5,759 nucleotides of DNA from Desulfovibrio sp. (GTDB lineage: Bacteria > Desulfobacterota > Desulfovibrionia > Desulfovibrionales > Desulfovibrionaceae). The stretch's first letter is position 1. Each line of letters starts with the position of its first letter. The stretch spans positions 1-5,759 of the forward strand of contig JAIRTI010000152.1 in assembly GCA_031255035.1 (NCBI GenBank), written 5' to 3'. Shown in pieces: positions 1 to 5,253 of the stretch. The notes below the pieces were generated by a model. That model saw only the letters and a list, made by a program, of their open reading frames with translations. It was not told the origin of the DNA and ran no database searches. Both the position numbers and the translations under genes were made by a program.

Positions 1-1
1 A

Positions 2-37
2 TTAAGCTAACCTCAACCAAGTTGAAAGTTAGCTTAA
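2..37. repeat. Inverted repeat with nested stem at the left edge
   Basis: TTAAGCTAAC at 2-11 is exactly repeated in inverse at 28-37. Inside the 16-base spacer a second stem, TCAAC (13-17) with GTTGA (21-25), closes a CAA loop. The transcript would form a 10 bp plus 5 bp hairpin on either strand. It lies just before a promoter-like pair at 42-70. It could be an operator, a weak terminator for a gene off the left edge, or the end of an element. There is no run of T directly after the stem, so a classical terminator is not favoured. Confidence 0.6.
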
Positions 38-41
38 GAGT

Positions 42-70
42 TTGAATTGATTTGAAATATTTTTTGTAAT
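42..70 (+). promoter_or_regulatory. Promoter-like pair in AT-rich DNA
   Basis: TTGAAT (42-47) and TGTAAT (65-70) are separated by exactly 17 bases and match the sigma70 consensus at 4/6 and 5/6 positions. Transcription would start near 77 and run into the hairpin-rich stretch that follows. AT-rich DNA yields such matches by chance, so this is a weak call. Its interest is that no protein gene lies downstream on this strand, only potential RNA structure. Confidence 0.25.
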
Positions 71-88
71 TTTCTGAAGAAAACTTAG

Positions 89-246
89 TTGTTGAGGGAA
101 ATGATTTCCCCCGGACCCCCTCAGTTTGGGTTCCGACTGCGCGTATCAACATGGCAGCACTCCAGTCACCCAATCGCCGGGTCCAGGGCCGGCAAGGCCC
201 TGGCGCTGTGGGCGGAGCCCACATGCGATCAAATTGGCTTCGACAA
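89..246 (+). other. Hairpin-rich intergenic stretch, candidate structured RNA
   Basis: No protein gene is convincing here. The plus-strand RNA can fold into a branched structure. A closing helix pairs 89-97 with 238-246 (9 pairs, two of them G-U). Inside are a bulged stem (128-131 and 135-139 with 163-171), an 8 bp hairpin (183-190 with 196-203, loop GGCAA) and a 7 bp hairpin (207-213 with 217-223, loop GGA). A competing 7 bp hairpin, GGGAAAT/ATTTCCC, lies at 96-110. The G-U pairs in the closing helix would be A-C mismatches in the minus transcript, which slightly favours plus-strand expression. I could not match it to tRNA, tmRNA, SRP RNA, 6S RNA or a riboswitch. GC-rich DNA forms hairpins easily, so it may be only 3' flanking sequence. 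Confidence 0.25.
183..223. repeat. Two adjacent perfect GC-rich hairpins
   Basis: CCAGGGCC (183-190) pairs with GGCCCTGG (196-203) around GGCAA. Three bases later TGTGGGC (207-213) pairs with GCCCACA (217-223) around GGA. Both arms are perfect. Neither is followed by a T-run on either strand, so they are not classical intrinsic terminators. They may be part of a structured RNA or extragenic palindromes. Confidence 0.6.
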
Positions 247-254
247 AATTAGAA

Positions 255-329
255 TTGCTGCAGGCGCAAGGCTTTTTTGAAGGGGGCTGGACTACTTCGG
301 TCCTGCCCCCTTCAAAAAAGCCGCAGCAA
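255..329. repeat. Very long perfect inverted repeat (18 bp arms plus 7 bp outer stem)
   Basis: GGCTTTTTTGAAGGGGGC (270-287) is exactly inverted at 305-322. The 17-base loop holds a further GGAC/GTCC stem (289-292 with 300-303). Outside, TTGCTGC (255-261) pairs with GCAGCAA (323-329), which abuts the right arm directly; the left side has an 8-base bulge, AGGCGCAA. The structure lies 35 bases past the stop of the minus-strand lipoprotein gene and is the obvious 3' end structure for that mRNA. The T6 and A6 runs are inside the arms, not after them, so the usual stem-then-U-tract order is absent in both directions. It may end transcription by another route, protect the 3' end, or be a dispersed element. 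The structure is certain; the function is not. Confidence 0.85.
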
Positions 330-364
330 CGACGCCAAAACGAAAAATCAGCGTTTCCTTCGCT

Positions 365-2296
365 CTAGCGCCAGGCGTCGTCGAAGGCGGCCCGGAACTG
401 AGCTTCGTTGAGCGGCGCGAAGCCGTCGCTGGTAGGACTGAACAGGTGCATTTGCTGTGAGGCGACGCCGGCGTTCCAGCTTATGGGGGCGATGCTCCAG
501 TCTATGTTGGCCGCTTGCAGGGCGGCGTTGACGCTTTCGGCGTTGAAGCCTTCGCGGACGCCCAGGCGGGCGGAGAGTCGGGCGAAGTCGTAGCCGAGGC
601 CTGACCAGAAGTCGGCGCTGTTTTTGCCGGCGCCCAGCAGGTCGGACTGGAGTTTCTTCCCGGCGGCGCTGGGGTTGCCGGGATTCCAGTTGCCGGGGAA
701 GACCGCCAGCCCGTAGTACTGCATGCTGACGAAGCCGCCGGCGGAGAGCCCCTGTTCCCAGAGGTTGGTGCCCAGAAGCACCTGGCGCGTTTCGTTCTGA
801 TAGAAGAAGTTGGGGACGATGACGTCCATGTTCTTCCAACTGTCCGGCAGGAAGATGGCGCGGAACACGCTGCCCGAGGTGTTCTTGGAGAGCAGGATGT
901 CGGCCGAGGCCATCCAGTCGTTCTGGCTGCCGGGCGTGTAGCTTTGGCTGATCACGGTTCCGGCGCCGGCGGCGCGGGCCCTGGCTTCAAAGATGGAGGC
1001 CATGCGCCGTCCGAAGTTGTCTTCGGGGTAGAAGACGCCGTAGCCGTTAATGCCCAGGCGCGAGGTAAAGCCGAGCAGGGCGTCGACCTGATCCTCGGGG
1101 CTGGAGAAGAAGCGCCAGGCGGTTCGGCCTTCGTCGCCGGAATCCAGAAGCGAGAGGAAGGCGAACACGGCTCTGCGCGAGGTCAGGCCCTGGGCTTTGG
1201 CTTTGGCGTAGTCGTCGCGGCGCAGGGGGCCGCCGATGACCGTGGCGTTCCCGGGCAAAGCGTCGATTTTGGATACCCAGCCAACCTGGTCGGTGTCGAT
1301 GACTTCCAGGGGCGAGCCGGTTTCGGCGCAGGCGACGCGCGCGCCGGCAACAATTTTGGCCGATATGGGGCCGTAAGTGCCGGAAAGGGGCAGGGCCAGG
1401 ACGACAGGTTGTCCGGGCGCCGGTCCGCCGGGGCTCGTTGTGGCGGTTGAAGCGCCGGGCCGGATGCCGATCTCGGTTTCGCCGGGCGGGCTTTGCAAAA
1501 GGCCGGGCTCGGCCAGGACGACGCGGCCGGCCAGCACGTTGAACGCGGCCTGGGCTTCGTCGCGCGTGGCCGGGTTCAGGGTGGCCCGGCGCAGTTTGTC
1601 AATGCTGATGATGTTGTACGGGAAGTTCCCCTGGTTGGCGTCCGTGACGGCCATGAAGGCCAGGGCTGAAGCGCTGGGGTCGGCCAGGTGCAGTTCAAGG
1701 GCGAGACGGCTTTCAATGGCGGCCTTTTCCTGGTCGCCGGCGGCCGAGGTGTGGATATTTTCCAGCGCGGCCATGGTCTGCCCGAGTTCGCCGTTCTGCC
1801 ACTGGCGCACGGCCAGGCAGATGCCGGCGATGCTGCGTATAAGGCCCGAGCGTCCGGCGTCCTGGTAGACTTCGTTGGCGCGGGTCCGGGCGTCGTGGGA
1901 GGACAGGGCGCGCAGCGCCCTGCCGAAGGCGTCCTGCCATTCCTTGCCGTCATCCGCGCCCGGAGCGGCTTTGCGCCATTGATCAAGGGCGGTCAGGGCG
2001 ACGCTCGGGTGGTTGTTCTTCAGGGCCGAAGCGGCCAGGACGCGGTTGGCCTCAAGGCCCTGGTCCGCGTTCAGCGAGCCGTCCTGGCTCAGGCGCATGG
2101 CCATGCCTTCGGCCTTGGCGAAATCGCCGCCCACATAGGCGTTTTTGGCCTGGTCCAGAGGCGAAAGTCTGGCCGGGGGCGGCGTATCCAGCCCGCCCGC
2201 GCCGATGTCGACTTTGGGGCAGCCGCACAGGCACAGGCAAAACAGGGCGCAGAGCGCCAGGGACGGGAGCAGGGGACGTTTTTCGGGGCCGGTCAT
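365..2296 (-). CDS. LpoA/LppC-like penicillin-binding-protein activator lipoprotein
   Basis: This 643-residue protein is probably an envelope lipoprotein. Residues 1-26 form a lipoprotein signal: charged start, hydrophobic Leu/Ala/Cys segment, then lipobox L23-C24-G25-C26, with Cys26 the likely lipidated residue. Pro follows it, not Asp, so outer-membrane sorting is plausible. Residues about 40-290 are Ala-rich and helical with TPR-like character (for example AKNAYVGGDFAKAE). From about residue 296 (VVLALPLSGTYGP) to the end it is a periplasmic-binding-protein fold of the Peripla_BP_6 kind. This two-part layout is that of LpoA, which stimulates peptidoglycan synthase PBP1A. The ATG at 2296 is chosen because the signal peptide starts there; GGTGGG sits 6 bases upstream. 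The frame stays open for 46 more codons upstream, but that stretch lacks a signal peptide. The alternative is an amino-acid ABC-transporter binding protein, but no permease or ATPase gene is adjacent. No specific symbol is given because orthology to lpoA is uncertain. Confidence 0.78.
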   Translation of the reverse strand: MTGPEKRPLLPSLALCALFCLCLCGCPKVDIGAGGLDTPPPARLSPLDQAKNAYVGGDFAKAEGMAMRLSQDGSLNADQGLEANRVLAASALKNNHPSVALTALDQWRKAAPGADDGKEWQDAFGRALRALSSHDARTRANEVYQDAGRSGLIRSIAGICLAVRQWQNGELGQTMAALENIHTSAAGDQEKAAIESRLALELHLADPSASALAFMAVTDANQGNFPYNIISIDKLRRATLNPATRDEAQAAFNVLAGRVVLAEPGLLQSPPGETEIGIRPGASTATTSPGGPAPGQPVVLALPLSGTYGPISAKIVAGARVACAETGSPLEVIDTDQVGWVSKIDALPGNATVIGGPLRRDDYAKAKAQGLTSRRAVFAFLSLLDSGDEGRTAWRFFSSPEDQVDALLGFTSRLGINGYGVFYPEDNFGRRMASIFEARARAAGAGTVISQSYTPGSQNDWMASADILLSKNTSGSVFRAIFLPDSWKNMDVIVPNFFYQNETRQVLLGTNLWEQGLSAGGFVSMQYYGLAVFPGNWNPGNPSAAGKKLQSDLLGAGKNSADFWSGLGYDFARLSARLGVREGFNAESVNAALQAANIDWSIAPISWNAGVASQQMHLFSPTSDGFAPLNEAQFRAAFDDAWR

Positions 2297-2406
2297 ATGG
2301 ATCCCACCAGGGCTTGGGTTTGTGTGCAGGCGCGGTCGTCCGGCCGGGCAGACGATATACACTCTGCCAAAGTAACCTGCTTTTGGCTTCAATGCAACTC
2401 GGGAGT

Positions 2407-2426
2407 GGGAAAATCGCGAAGTTCCC
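2407..2426. promoter_or_regulatory. Dyad-symmetric site just upstream of the rpsF -35 box
   Basis: GGGAA (2407-2411) and TTCCC (2422-2426) flank a central TCGCGA (2414-2419). The site is symmetric at 16 of 20 positions about 2416.5. It ends one base before the -35 hexamer at 2428 and lies between two divergent genes, where a regulator of either could bind. No known operator is recognised, and short dyads are common, so this is tentative. Confidence 0.3.
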
Positions 2427-2427
2427 G

Positions 2428-2456
2428 TTGACAATCCCGTTTTTTTCTTCTATGCA
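2428..2456 (+). promoter_or_regulatory. Sigma70-type promoter of the rpsF operon
   Basis: A perfect -35 hexamer TTGACA (2428-2433) is followed after exactly 17 bases by TATGCA (2451-2456), which keeps the first three bases of the -10 consensus. Transcription would begin at about 2461-2463, giving a leader of roughly 50 bases before the rpsF ATG. The predicted 5' end coincides with the first base of the leader stem, which supports the assignment. The spacer contains a T7 run. Confidence 0.7.
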
Positions 2457-2462
2457 CTTTGG

Positions 2463-2507
2463 TTCCTTGCTCGTCCGATGACCGGACGGGCCATAGTCCG
2501 CAAGGAG
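2463..2507 (+). promoter_or_regulatory. rpsF leader structure sequestering the Shine-Dalgarno site (S6:S18-type candidate)
   Basis: Two nested helices can be read directly. P1 pairs TCCTTGC (2464-2470) with GCAAGGA (2500-2506), seven perfect pairs plus a U-G at 2463/2507. P2 pairs 2471-2477 with 2483-2489 around the loop ATGAC, seven pairs including one U-G. A 10-base bulge (2490-2499) lies on the 3' side between them, and CCG sits at 2498-2500 at its junction with P1. P1 covers most of the rpsF Shine-Dalgarno sequence. In other bacteria an rpsF leader RNA with a conserved CCG binds the S6:S18 complex and represses its own operon. Position, fold and encoded partners fit that class; membership is my inference. 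Confidence 0.55.
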
Positions 2508-2508
2508 G
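2502..2508 (+). promoter_or_regulatory. rpsF ribosome-binding site
   Basis: AAGGAGG lies 5 bases before the ATG at 2514 and decides the start. An in-frame ATG twelve codons upstream (2478) has no Shine-Dalgarno sequence and lies in the loop of the leader hairpin. Five of these seven bases, AAGGA, pair in P1 of the leader fold. Confidence 0.85.
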
Positions 2509-2513
2509 ACGGC

Positions 2514-2828
2514 ATGAGACGTTTTGAAACGCTGCTGCTCCTTTCCCCCGAGCTTTCCGGCGATGAAAGAACGGCGCTTCTTGAGTCGTTCAAGTCCGTG
2601 ATTGAGCGCGAGGGTGGAAGGATGCTGGCGGAAGACCATTGGGGCATGCGCGATCTCGCCTACCCCGTACAGAAGCAGATGCGCGGTTATTACGTGCGTT
2701 TTGAGTACGCCGCTCCCGGCGCGCTGATCGCCGAACTTGAGCGCAATATCCGTATCGCCGAAGGCGTGTTCAAGTTCCTGAGCGTCAAGCTGGATGACGA
2801 AGCCGGCGGCGAAGAGGAGGCGGCATAA
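2514..2828 (+). CDS. rpsF: 30S ribosomal protein S6
   Basis: S6 binds the central domain of 16S rRNA on the 30S platform as a heterodimer with S18, encoded next. The 104-residue product starts [13 protein letters not shown] and carries the family's central block [21 protein letters not shown] (tryptophan, then the LAYP motif, then a basic strand), as in the S6 alpha/beta ferredoxin-like fold. Length is typical. The tail ends in acidic GGEEEAA, reminiscent of the glutamate tail that RimK extends in some bacteria; no RimK is visible here. It is the first gene of the operon, and its TAA stop shares one base with the ATG of rpsR, which implies translational coupling. Regulation is probably by the leader RNA upstream. 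Confidence 0.97.
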   Translation: MRRFETLLLLSPELSGDERTALLESFKSVIEREGGRMLAEDHWGMRDLAYPVQKQMRGYYVRFEYAAPGALIAELERNIRIAEGVFKFLSVKLDDEAGGEEEAA

Positions 2829-3091
2829 TGGCCTTCAAGAAAAAATTCCCTCCCCGGCGCAAGTTCTGCCGCTTCTGCGCTGACAAAGACCTGCCGCTCA
2901 ATTACAAAAGGCCCGACATTCTGCGTGATTTCGTGAACGAGCGCGGCAAGATCATCGCCCGCCGCATTACCGGCGTCTGCGCGCGCCACCAGCGCCAGCT
3001 CACCACCGAGATCAAGCGCTCGCGCCAGATGGCCCTTATGATTTACACGGCCACGCACTCCAGCGACGTGAAGAAAAAGAGCATCCTGTAG
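2828..3091 (+). CDS. rpsR: 30S ribosomal protein S18, cysteine-containing (zinc-type) form
   Basis: S18 partners S6 on the 30S platform. The 87-residue sequence shows the basic N-terminus [17 protein letters not shown], the block [17 protein letters not shown] and the family segment [15 protein letters not shown]. Cys14, Cys17, Cys51 and His54 form a likely CxxC...CxxH zinc site, that is, the C-plus form of S18; many bacteria have or add a C-minus form that lacks these ligands. The start overlaps the rpsF stop by one base, with AGGAGG at 2815-2820 seven bases upstream inside rpsF. No priB or ssb gene separates it from rpsF, unlike the enterobacterial and Firmicute arrangements. Confidence 0.97.
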   Translation: MAFKKKFPPRRKFCRFCADKDLPLNYKRPDILRDFVNERGKIIARRITGVCARHQRQLTTEIKRSRQMALMIYTATHSSDVKKKSIL

Positions 3092-3095
3092 GAGG
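3089..3095 (+). promoter_or_regulatory. rplI ribosome-binding site overlapping the rpsR stop codon
   Basis: TAGGAGG contains the rpsR TAG stop (3089-3091) as its first three bases. It lies 7 bases before the ATG at 3103, a good spacing. An in-frame GTG at 3097 would be only one base away and is rejected as the start. The arrangement implies that ribosomes finishing rpsR free or reuse the site to start rplI. Confidence 0.85.
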
Positions 3096-3102
3096 CGTGC
3101 CC

Positions 3103-3684
3103 ATGAAAGTTATCCTGCGAACCGACGTGGAAAATCTCGGCAGGCTCGGCGACATGGTTGAAGTCAAGCCCGGTTACGGCCGCAACTATCTGCTGCCCCA
3201 GGGCTATGCCATGCTCGCCACATCCGCCAATGAAAAGGTTTTTGAGCTTGAGCGCAAAAAGCTTCAGGCCAAGACCGAAGCCTTGCGCGGCGCCGCCGCC
3301 TCCCTTGCCGAGAAGATAGCGGCCACCCCTCTGACCATTGCCATGCGGGTCGGTGACAACGACAAGCTTTACGGCTCCGTGACCTCGGCCCTGATTGCCG
3401 AGGCCCTTGAAGCCAAAGGCATTGAAATCGACCGCCGCCGCATCCTGCTGGACGCGCCCGTCAGGGCGCTGGGCGACTATATTGTCCGCGTGCGCCTGCA
3501 TGCCGACGTGGTGGCGGAACTGTCCCTCGCCGTTGTGGCCGAGAAGTCGCATTATGAAGAAGAGGAAGAAGCCGCCGCCAGAGCCGCTTCCGCCGCTTCA
3601 GAGGTTTCCGCCGCTTCCGCCGCCTCAGAGGAAAGTGATGTCGCAGTCCAGAACGAACAATCCGCCCAGGCGCAAGCCGAGTAA
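3103..3684 (+). CDS. rplI: 50S ribosomal protein L9 with a long Ala/Ser/Glu tail
   Basis: L9 binds 23S rRNA near the base of the L1 stalk and influences frame maintenance. Residues 13-40 fit the L9 signature: G13, G16, V21, G24-Y25, N28-Y29-L30, G34, A36 and T40 at the expected spacings. A connecting helix follows (about 43-75) and then the C-terminal domain to about residue 148, where the family usually ends (E. coli L9 is 149 residues). Here the protein continues to residue 193 with a low-complexity tail: EEEEE, then two copies of a nine-residue unit (AASAASEVS and AASAASEES, residues 161-178), then a Gln/Ala-rich end. The tail is probably disordered. Its last 47 bases also encode the start of dnaB. 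Confidence 0.96.
   Translation: MKVILRTDVENLGRLGDMVEVKPGYGRNYLLPQGYAMLATSANEKVFELERKKLQAKTEALRGAAASLAEKIAATPLTIAMRVGDNDKLYGSVTSALIAEALEAKGIEIDRRRILLDAPVRALGDYIVRVRLHADVVAELSLAVVAEKSHYEEEEEAAARAASAASEVSAASAASEESDVAVQNEQSAQAQAE
3583..3636 (+). repeat. 27-bp tandem duplication in the rplI tail
   Basis: The 22-base blocks 3583-3604 and 3610-3631 differ at one position (T versus C), with a period of 27 bases, or nine codons. The last five bases of the unit differ: TTTCC in copy one, AAAGT in copy two. Copy two ends in AGAGGAAAGT, which is the dnaB ribosome-binding region, while copy one has AGAGGTTTCC. The reading frame is preserved. Confidence 0.85.
3628..3633 (+). promoter_or_regulatory. Probable dnaB ribosome-binding site inside rplI
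   Basis: GAGGAA precedes the ATG at 3638, with 6 bases between GAGG and the start. It is the only plausible site ahead of the DnaB domain; later in-frame TTG (3749) and GTG (3776) codons lack a Shine-Dalgarno match. It is weaker than the sites of the three ribosomal genes, which fits lower helicase output. Confidence 0.6.
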
Positions 3685-5125
3685 TTCCGCCTTTTCCGGC
3701 GCCGCCCCCGGTTCCTCCCCAGTCGGCGCCGGGGGACAGGCGGGCGCTTTGTCCGAGTCCTCGGCCTCGGACCTGGTGCGCAACGTCCCCCCCCATAGCC
3801 TGGAGGCCGAACAGGCCGTGCTTGGGGGAGTTTTTTTGAAGCCCGAATCCCTGTACACGCTGGTTGACATCCTGACCGAAGAGGATTTCTACCTGCCGGC
3901 GCATCGCCTTATTTTCACCGCCTTCCGCGAACTTTTCCAGCGCAGCGTGCCGGTTGACCTCATTTCAGCGGCCGAGCGGCTGAAGTCCTTGTCCAGGCTG
4001 GAAGAGGCGGGCGGGGCCGTCTATCTGGCCGAACTGGCTTCATCCATCGCCAGCGCGGCCAACGCCGAATATTACGCCGGCCTGGTGCGCGACAAGGCCA
4101 TGGCCCGTCAGCTCATCGGTTCCTGCGCTGACATTATCGCCGAGAGCTACGAGCCGGGACAGGACGTGCGCAGTCTGCTCAACGACGCGGAGCAGAGCAT
4201 TTTCGCCATCTCCCAGCGCAGTTACGGCCGGACTTACGCCGATTCCGCCACGCTCACCCGGCAGGCCTTTGACGAGTTGCAGCGCCGGGCCGGGCTCGAC
4301 GACCCCATTACCGGCGTGCGCACACATTACTCGCGCCTCGACTATATGACGGCCGGGCTTCAGCCTTCGGACCTGATCATCCTGGCGGCCAGGCCTTCCA
4401 TGGGCAAAACCGCCTTTGCCCTGAATATCGCCATGCGCGCGGCTATCCGCTCACAGGTGGGCGTGCTCATTTACTCCCTGGAAATGTCCATGCAGCAGCT
4501 TATGATGCGCATGCTCTGCTCCTGGGGCAAGGTTGACGTTTCGCGGGTCAGGCGCAGCCGGGAGCTGACGGACGACGACTGGCTGGCCCTGCACGACGCG
4601 GCCGAAGTCTTCAGCAACGCCCCAATTTATATCGATGATTCGCCGTCGCTCTCCACTCTTGAAATGCGGGCCAGGACCAGACGGCTCAAGGCTGAGAAGA
4701 ACGTGGGCCTGGTGGTGGTGGATTATTTGCAGCTCATGCGCTCGTCGCGGCGGACGGATTCCCGTGAACTGGAAATCTCGGATATCTCCCGCAACCTCAA
4801 GGCCATGGCCAAGGAGTTGAATCTGCCGGTTCTGGCCCTTTCCCAGTTGAACCGCAAAATCGAAGAGCGCACCGGCGACAAGCGCCGGCCCATGCTTTCG
4901 GACCTGCGGGAATCCGGCGCCATCGAACAGGACGCCGACATCATCATGTTCATCTACCGCGAGGCCGCCTATATGAAGGCCGAAGACCGCCCGCCCGTCG
5001 ATCAGGCCGAAATTATCATCGGCAAGCAGCGGAACGGCCCGGTGGGCAAGGTCGACCTGATATACGCCCCGGCGTATACCGCCTTTGAAGACCCTGAGTT
5101 TCAATACGGCCCTTCCGGGCTGTAG
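3638..5125 (+). CDS. dnaB: Replicative DNA helicase DnaB
   Basis: DnaB is the hexameric 5'-3' helicase that unwinds DNA at the replication fork and recruits primase. The chosen start gives 495 residues, slightly longer than the E. coli protein because of a Ser/Pro/Gly-rich leader of about 50 residues before PPHSLEAEQAVLGG. The N-terminal DnaB domain spans about 50-150; the RecA-like motor about 225-490. Walker A is ARPSMGKT (251-258), the catalytic glutamate is E282 in SLEMS, Walker B is VVVDYLQL with D362, and Q403 of ALSQLNRK and the SDLRESGAIEQDAD block (421-434) follow. R465 in KQRNGP matches the arginine-finger position. All key residues are present and no intein interrupts them. The start overlaps rplI by 47 bases, so its first 15 or so residues are fixed partly by the L9 tail. 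The start codon is less certain than the identity. Confidence 0.96.
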   Translation: MSQSRTNNPPRRKPSNSAFSGAAPGSSPVGAGGQAGALSESSASDLVRNVPPHSLEAEQAVLGGVFLKPESLYTLVDILTEEDFYLPAHRLIFTAFRELFQRSVPVDLISAAERLKSLSRLEEAGGAVYLAELASSIASAANAEYYAGLVRDKAMARQLIGSCADIIAESYEPGQDVRSLLNDAEQSIFAISQRSYGRTYADSATLTRQAFDELQRRAGLDDPITGVRTHYSRLDYMTAGLQPSDLIILAARPSMGKTAFALNIAMRAAIRSQVGVLIYSLEMSMQQLMMRMLCSWGKVDVSRVRRSRELTDDDWLALHDAAEVFSNAPIYIDDSPSLSTLEMRARTRRLKAEKNVGLVVVDYLQLMRSSRRTDSRELEISDISRNLKAMAKELNLPVLALSQLNRKIEERTGDKRRPMLSDLRESGAIEQDADIIMFIYREAAYMKAEDRPPVDQAEIIIGKQRNGPVGKVDLIYAPAYTAFEDPEFQYGPSGL

Positions 5126-5140
5126 CGGGCGTTTTTTTTT
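5105..5140 (+). terminator. Probable terminator of the rpsF-dnaB operon
   Basis: TACGGCCC (5105-5112) pairs with GGGCTGTA (5117-5124) around TTCC, eight pairs including one G-U. A T9 run follows at 5132-5140 after GCGGGCG. An alternative stem, GCCC 5109-5112 with GGGC 5127-5130, sits closer to the T-run. The hairpin overlaps the end of dnaB and its stop codon. The 7-base gap in the stronger fold is atypical, so termination may be partial. Confidence 0.5.
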
Positions 5141-5187
5141 CCGGATCGCGTCTCTATCATTGACTCCCTTGAAAACTGTTGAGTGAT

Positions 5188-5213
5188 GAAATTTTTGAAA
5201 ATTCAAAAATTTC
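5188..5213. repeat. 26-bp AT-rich palindrome in the convergent intergenic region
   Basis: GAAATTTTTGAA (5188-5199) is exactly inverted at 5202-5213, with only two bases (AA) between. It lies past the 3' ends of both converging genes, 62 bases after dnaB and 40 bases past the restriction gene stop. No T-run follows on the minus strand, so it is not a clear terminator. It could be a protein-binding site, a cruciform-prone spot or a boundary of inserted DNA. Confidence 0.7.
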
Positions 5214-5222
5214 CAGAGTTGA

Positions 5223-5251
5223 TGGAGCGGATTTGGAGCAAGTGGAGCGGA
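5223..5251. repeat. Three short direct copies of TGGAGC
   Basis: TGGAGC occurs at 5223, 5234 and 5243; the first and last extend to TGGAGCGGA. Spacings are 11 and 9 bases, about one helical turn. They lie directly after the restriction gene stop on its minus strand. The array is too short to assign a role. Confidence 0.4.
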
Positions 5252-5253
5252 GA

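Noticed and set aside
128..171. tRNA-like segment with GGTTCC and paired ends
   Set aside because: No cloverleaf with acceptor stem, anticodon arm and T arm can be built.
255..329. Integron attC site
   Set aside because: The ends do not fit the RYYYAAC / GTTRRRY core sites, and no integrase or cassette gene is present.
126..368. 80-residue open frame in the left intergenic region
   Set aside because: It runs through the long inverted repeat, its composition follows the hairpin arms, and no ribosome-binding site or family is evident.
2297..2400. Promoter for the lipoprotein gene on the minus strand
   Set aside because: A TATATC-like hexamer is visible but no -35 element sits at a usable distance, so no site is called.
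944..2431. Long plus-strand open frames antisense to the lipoprotein gene
   Set aside because: They are Gly/Ala/Arg-rich shadows typical of GC-rich genes and show no recognisable domains or ribosome-binding sites.
2478..2513. Upstream in-frame ATG for rpsF adding 12 residues
   Set aside because: It has no Shine-Dalgarno sequence and lies in the leader hairpin loop; the ATG at 2514 has AAGGAGG at good spacing and gives the standard S6 start.
3395..3637. Longer dnaB start within rplI
   Set aside because: The extra 81 residues only re-read the rplI coding region in another frame, look like Pro/Arg-rich shadow sequence, and match no DnaB domain.
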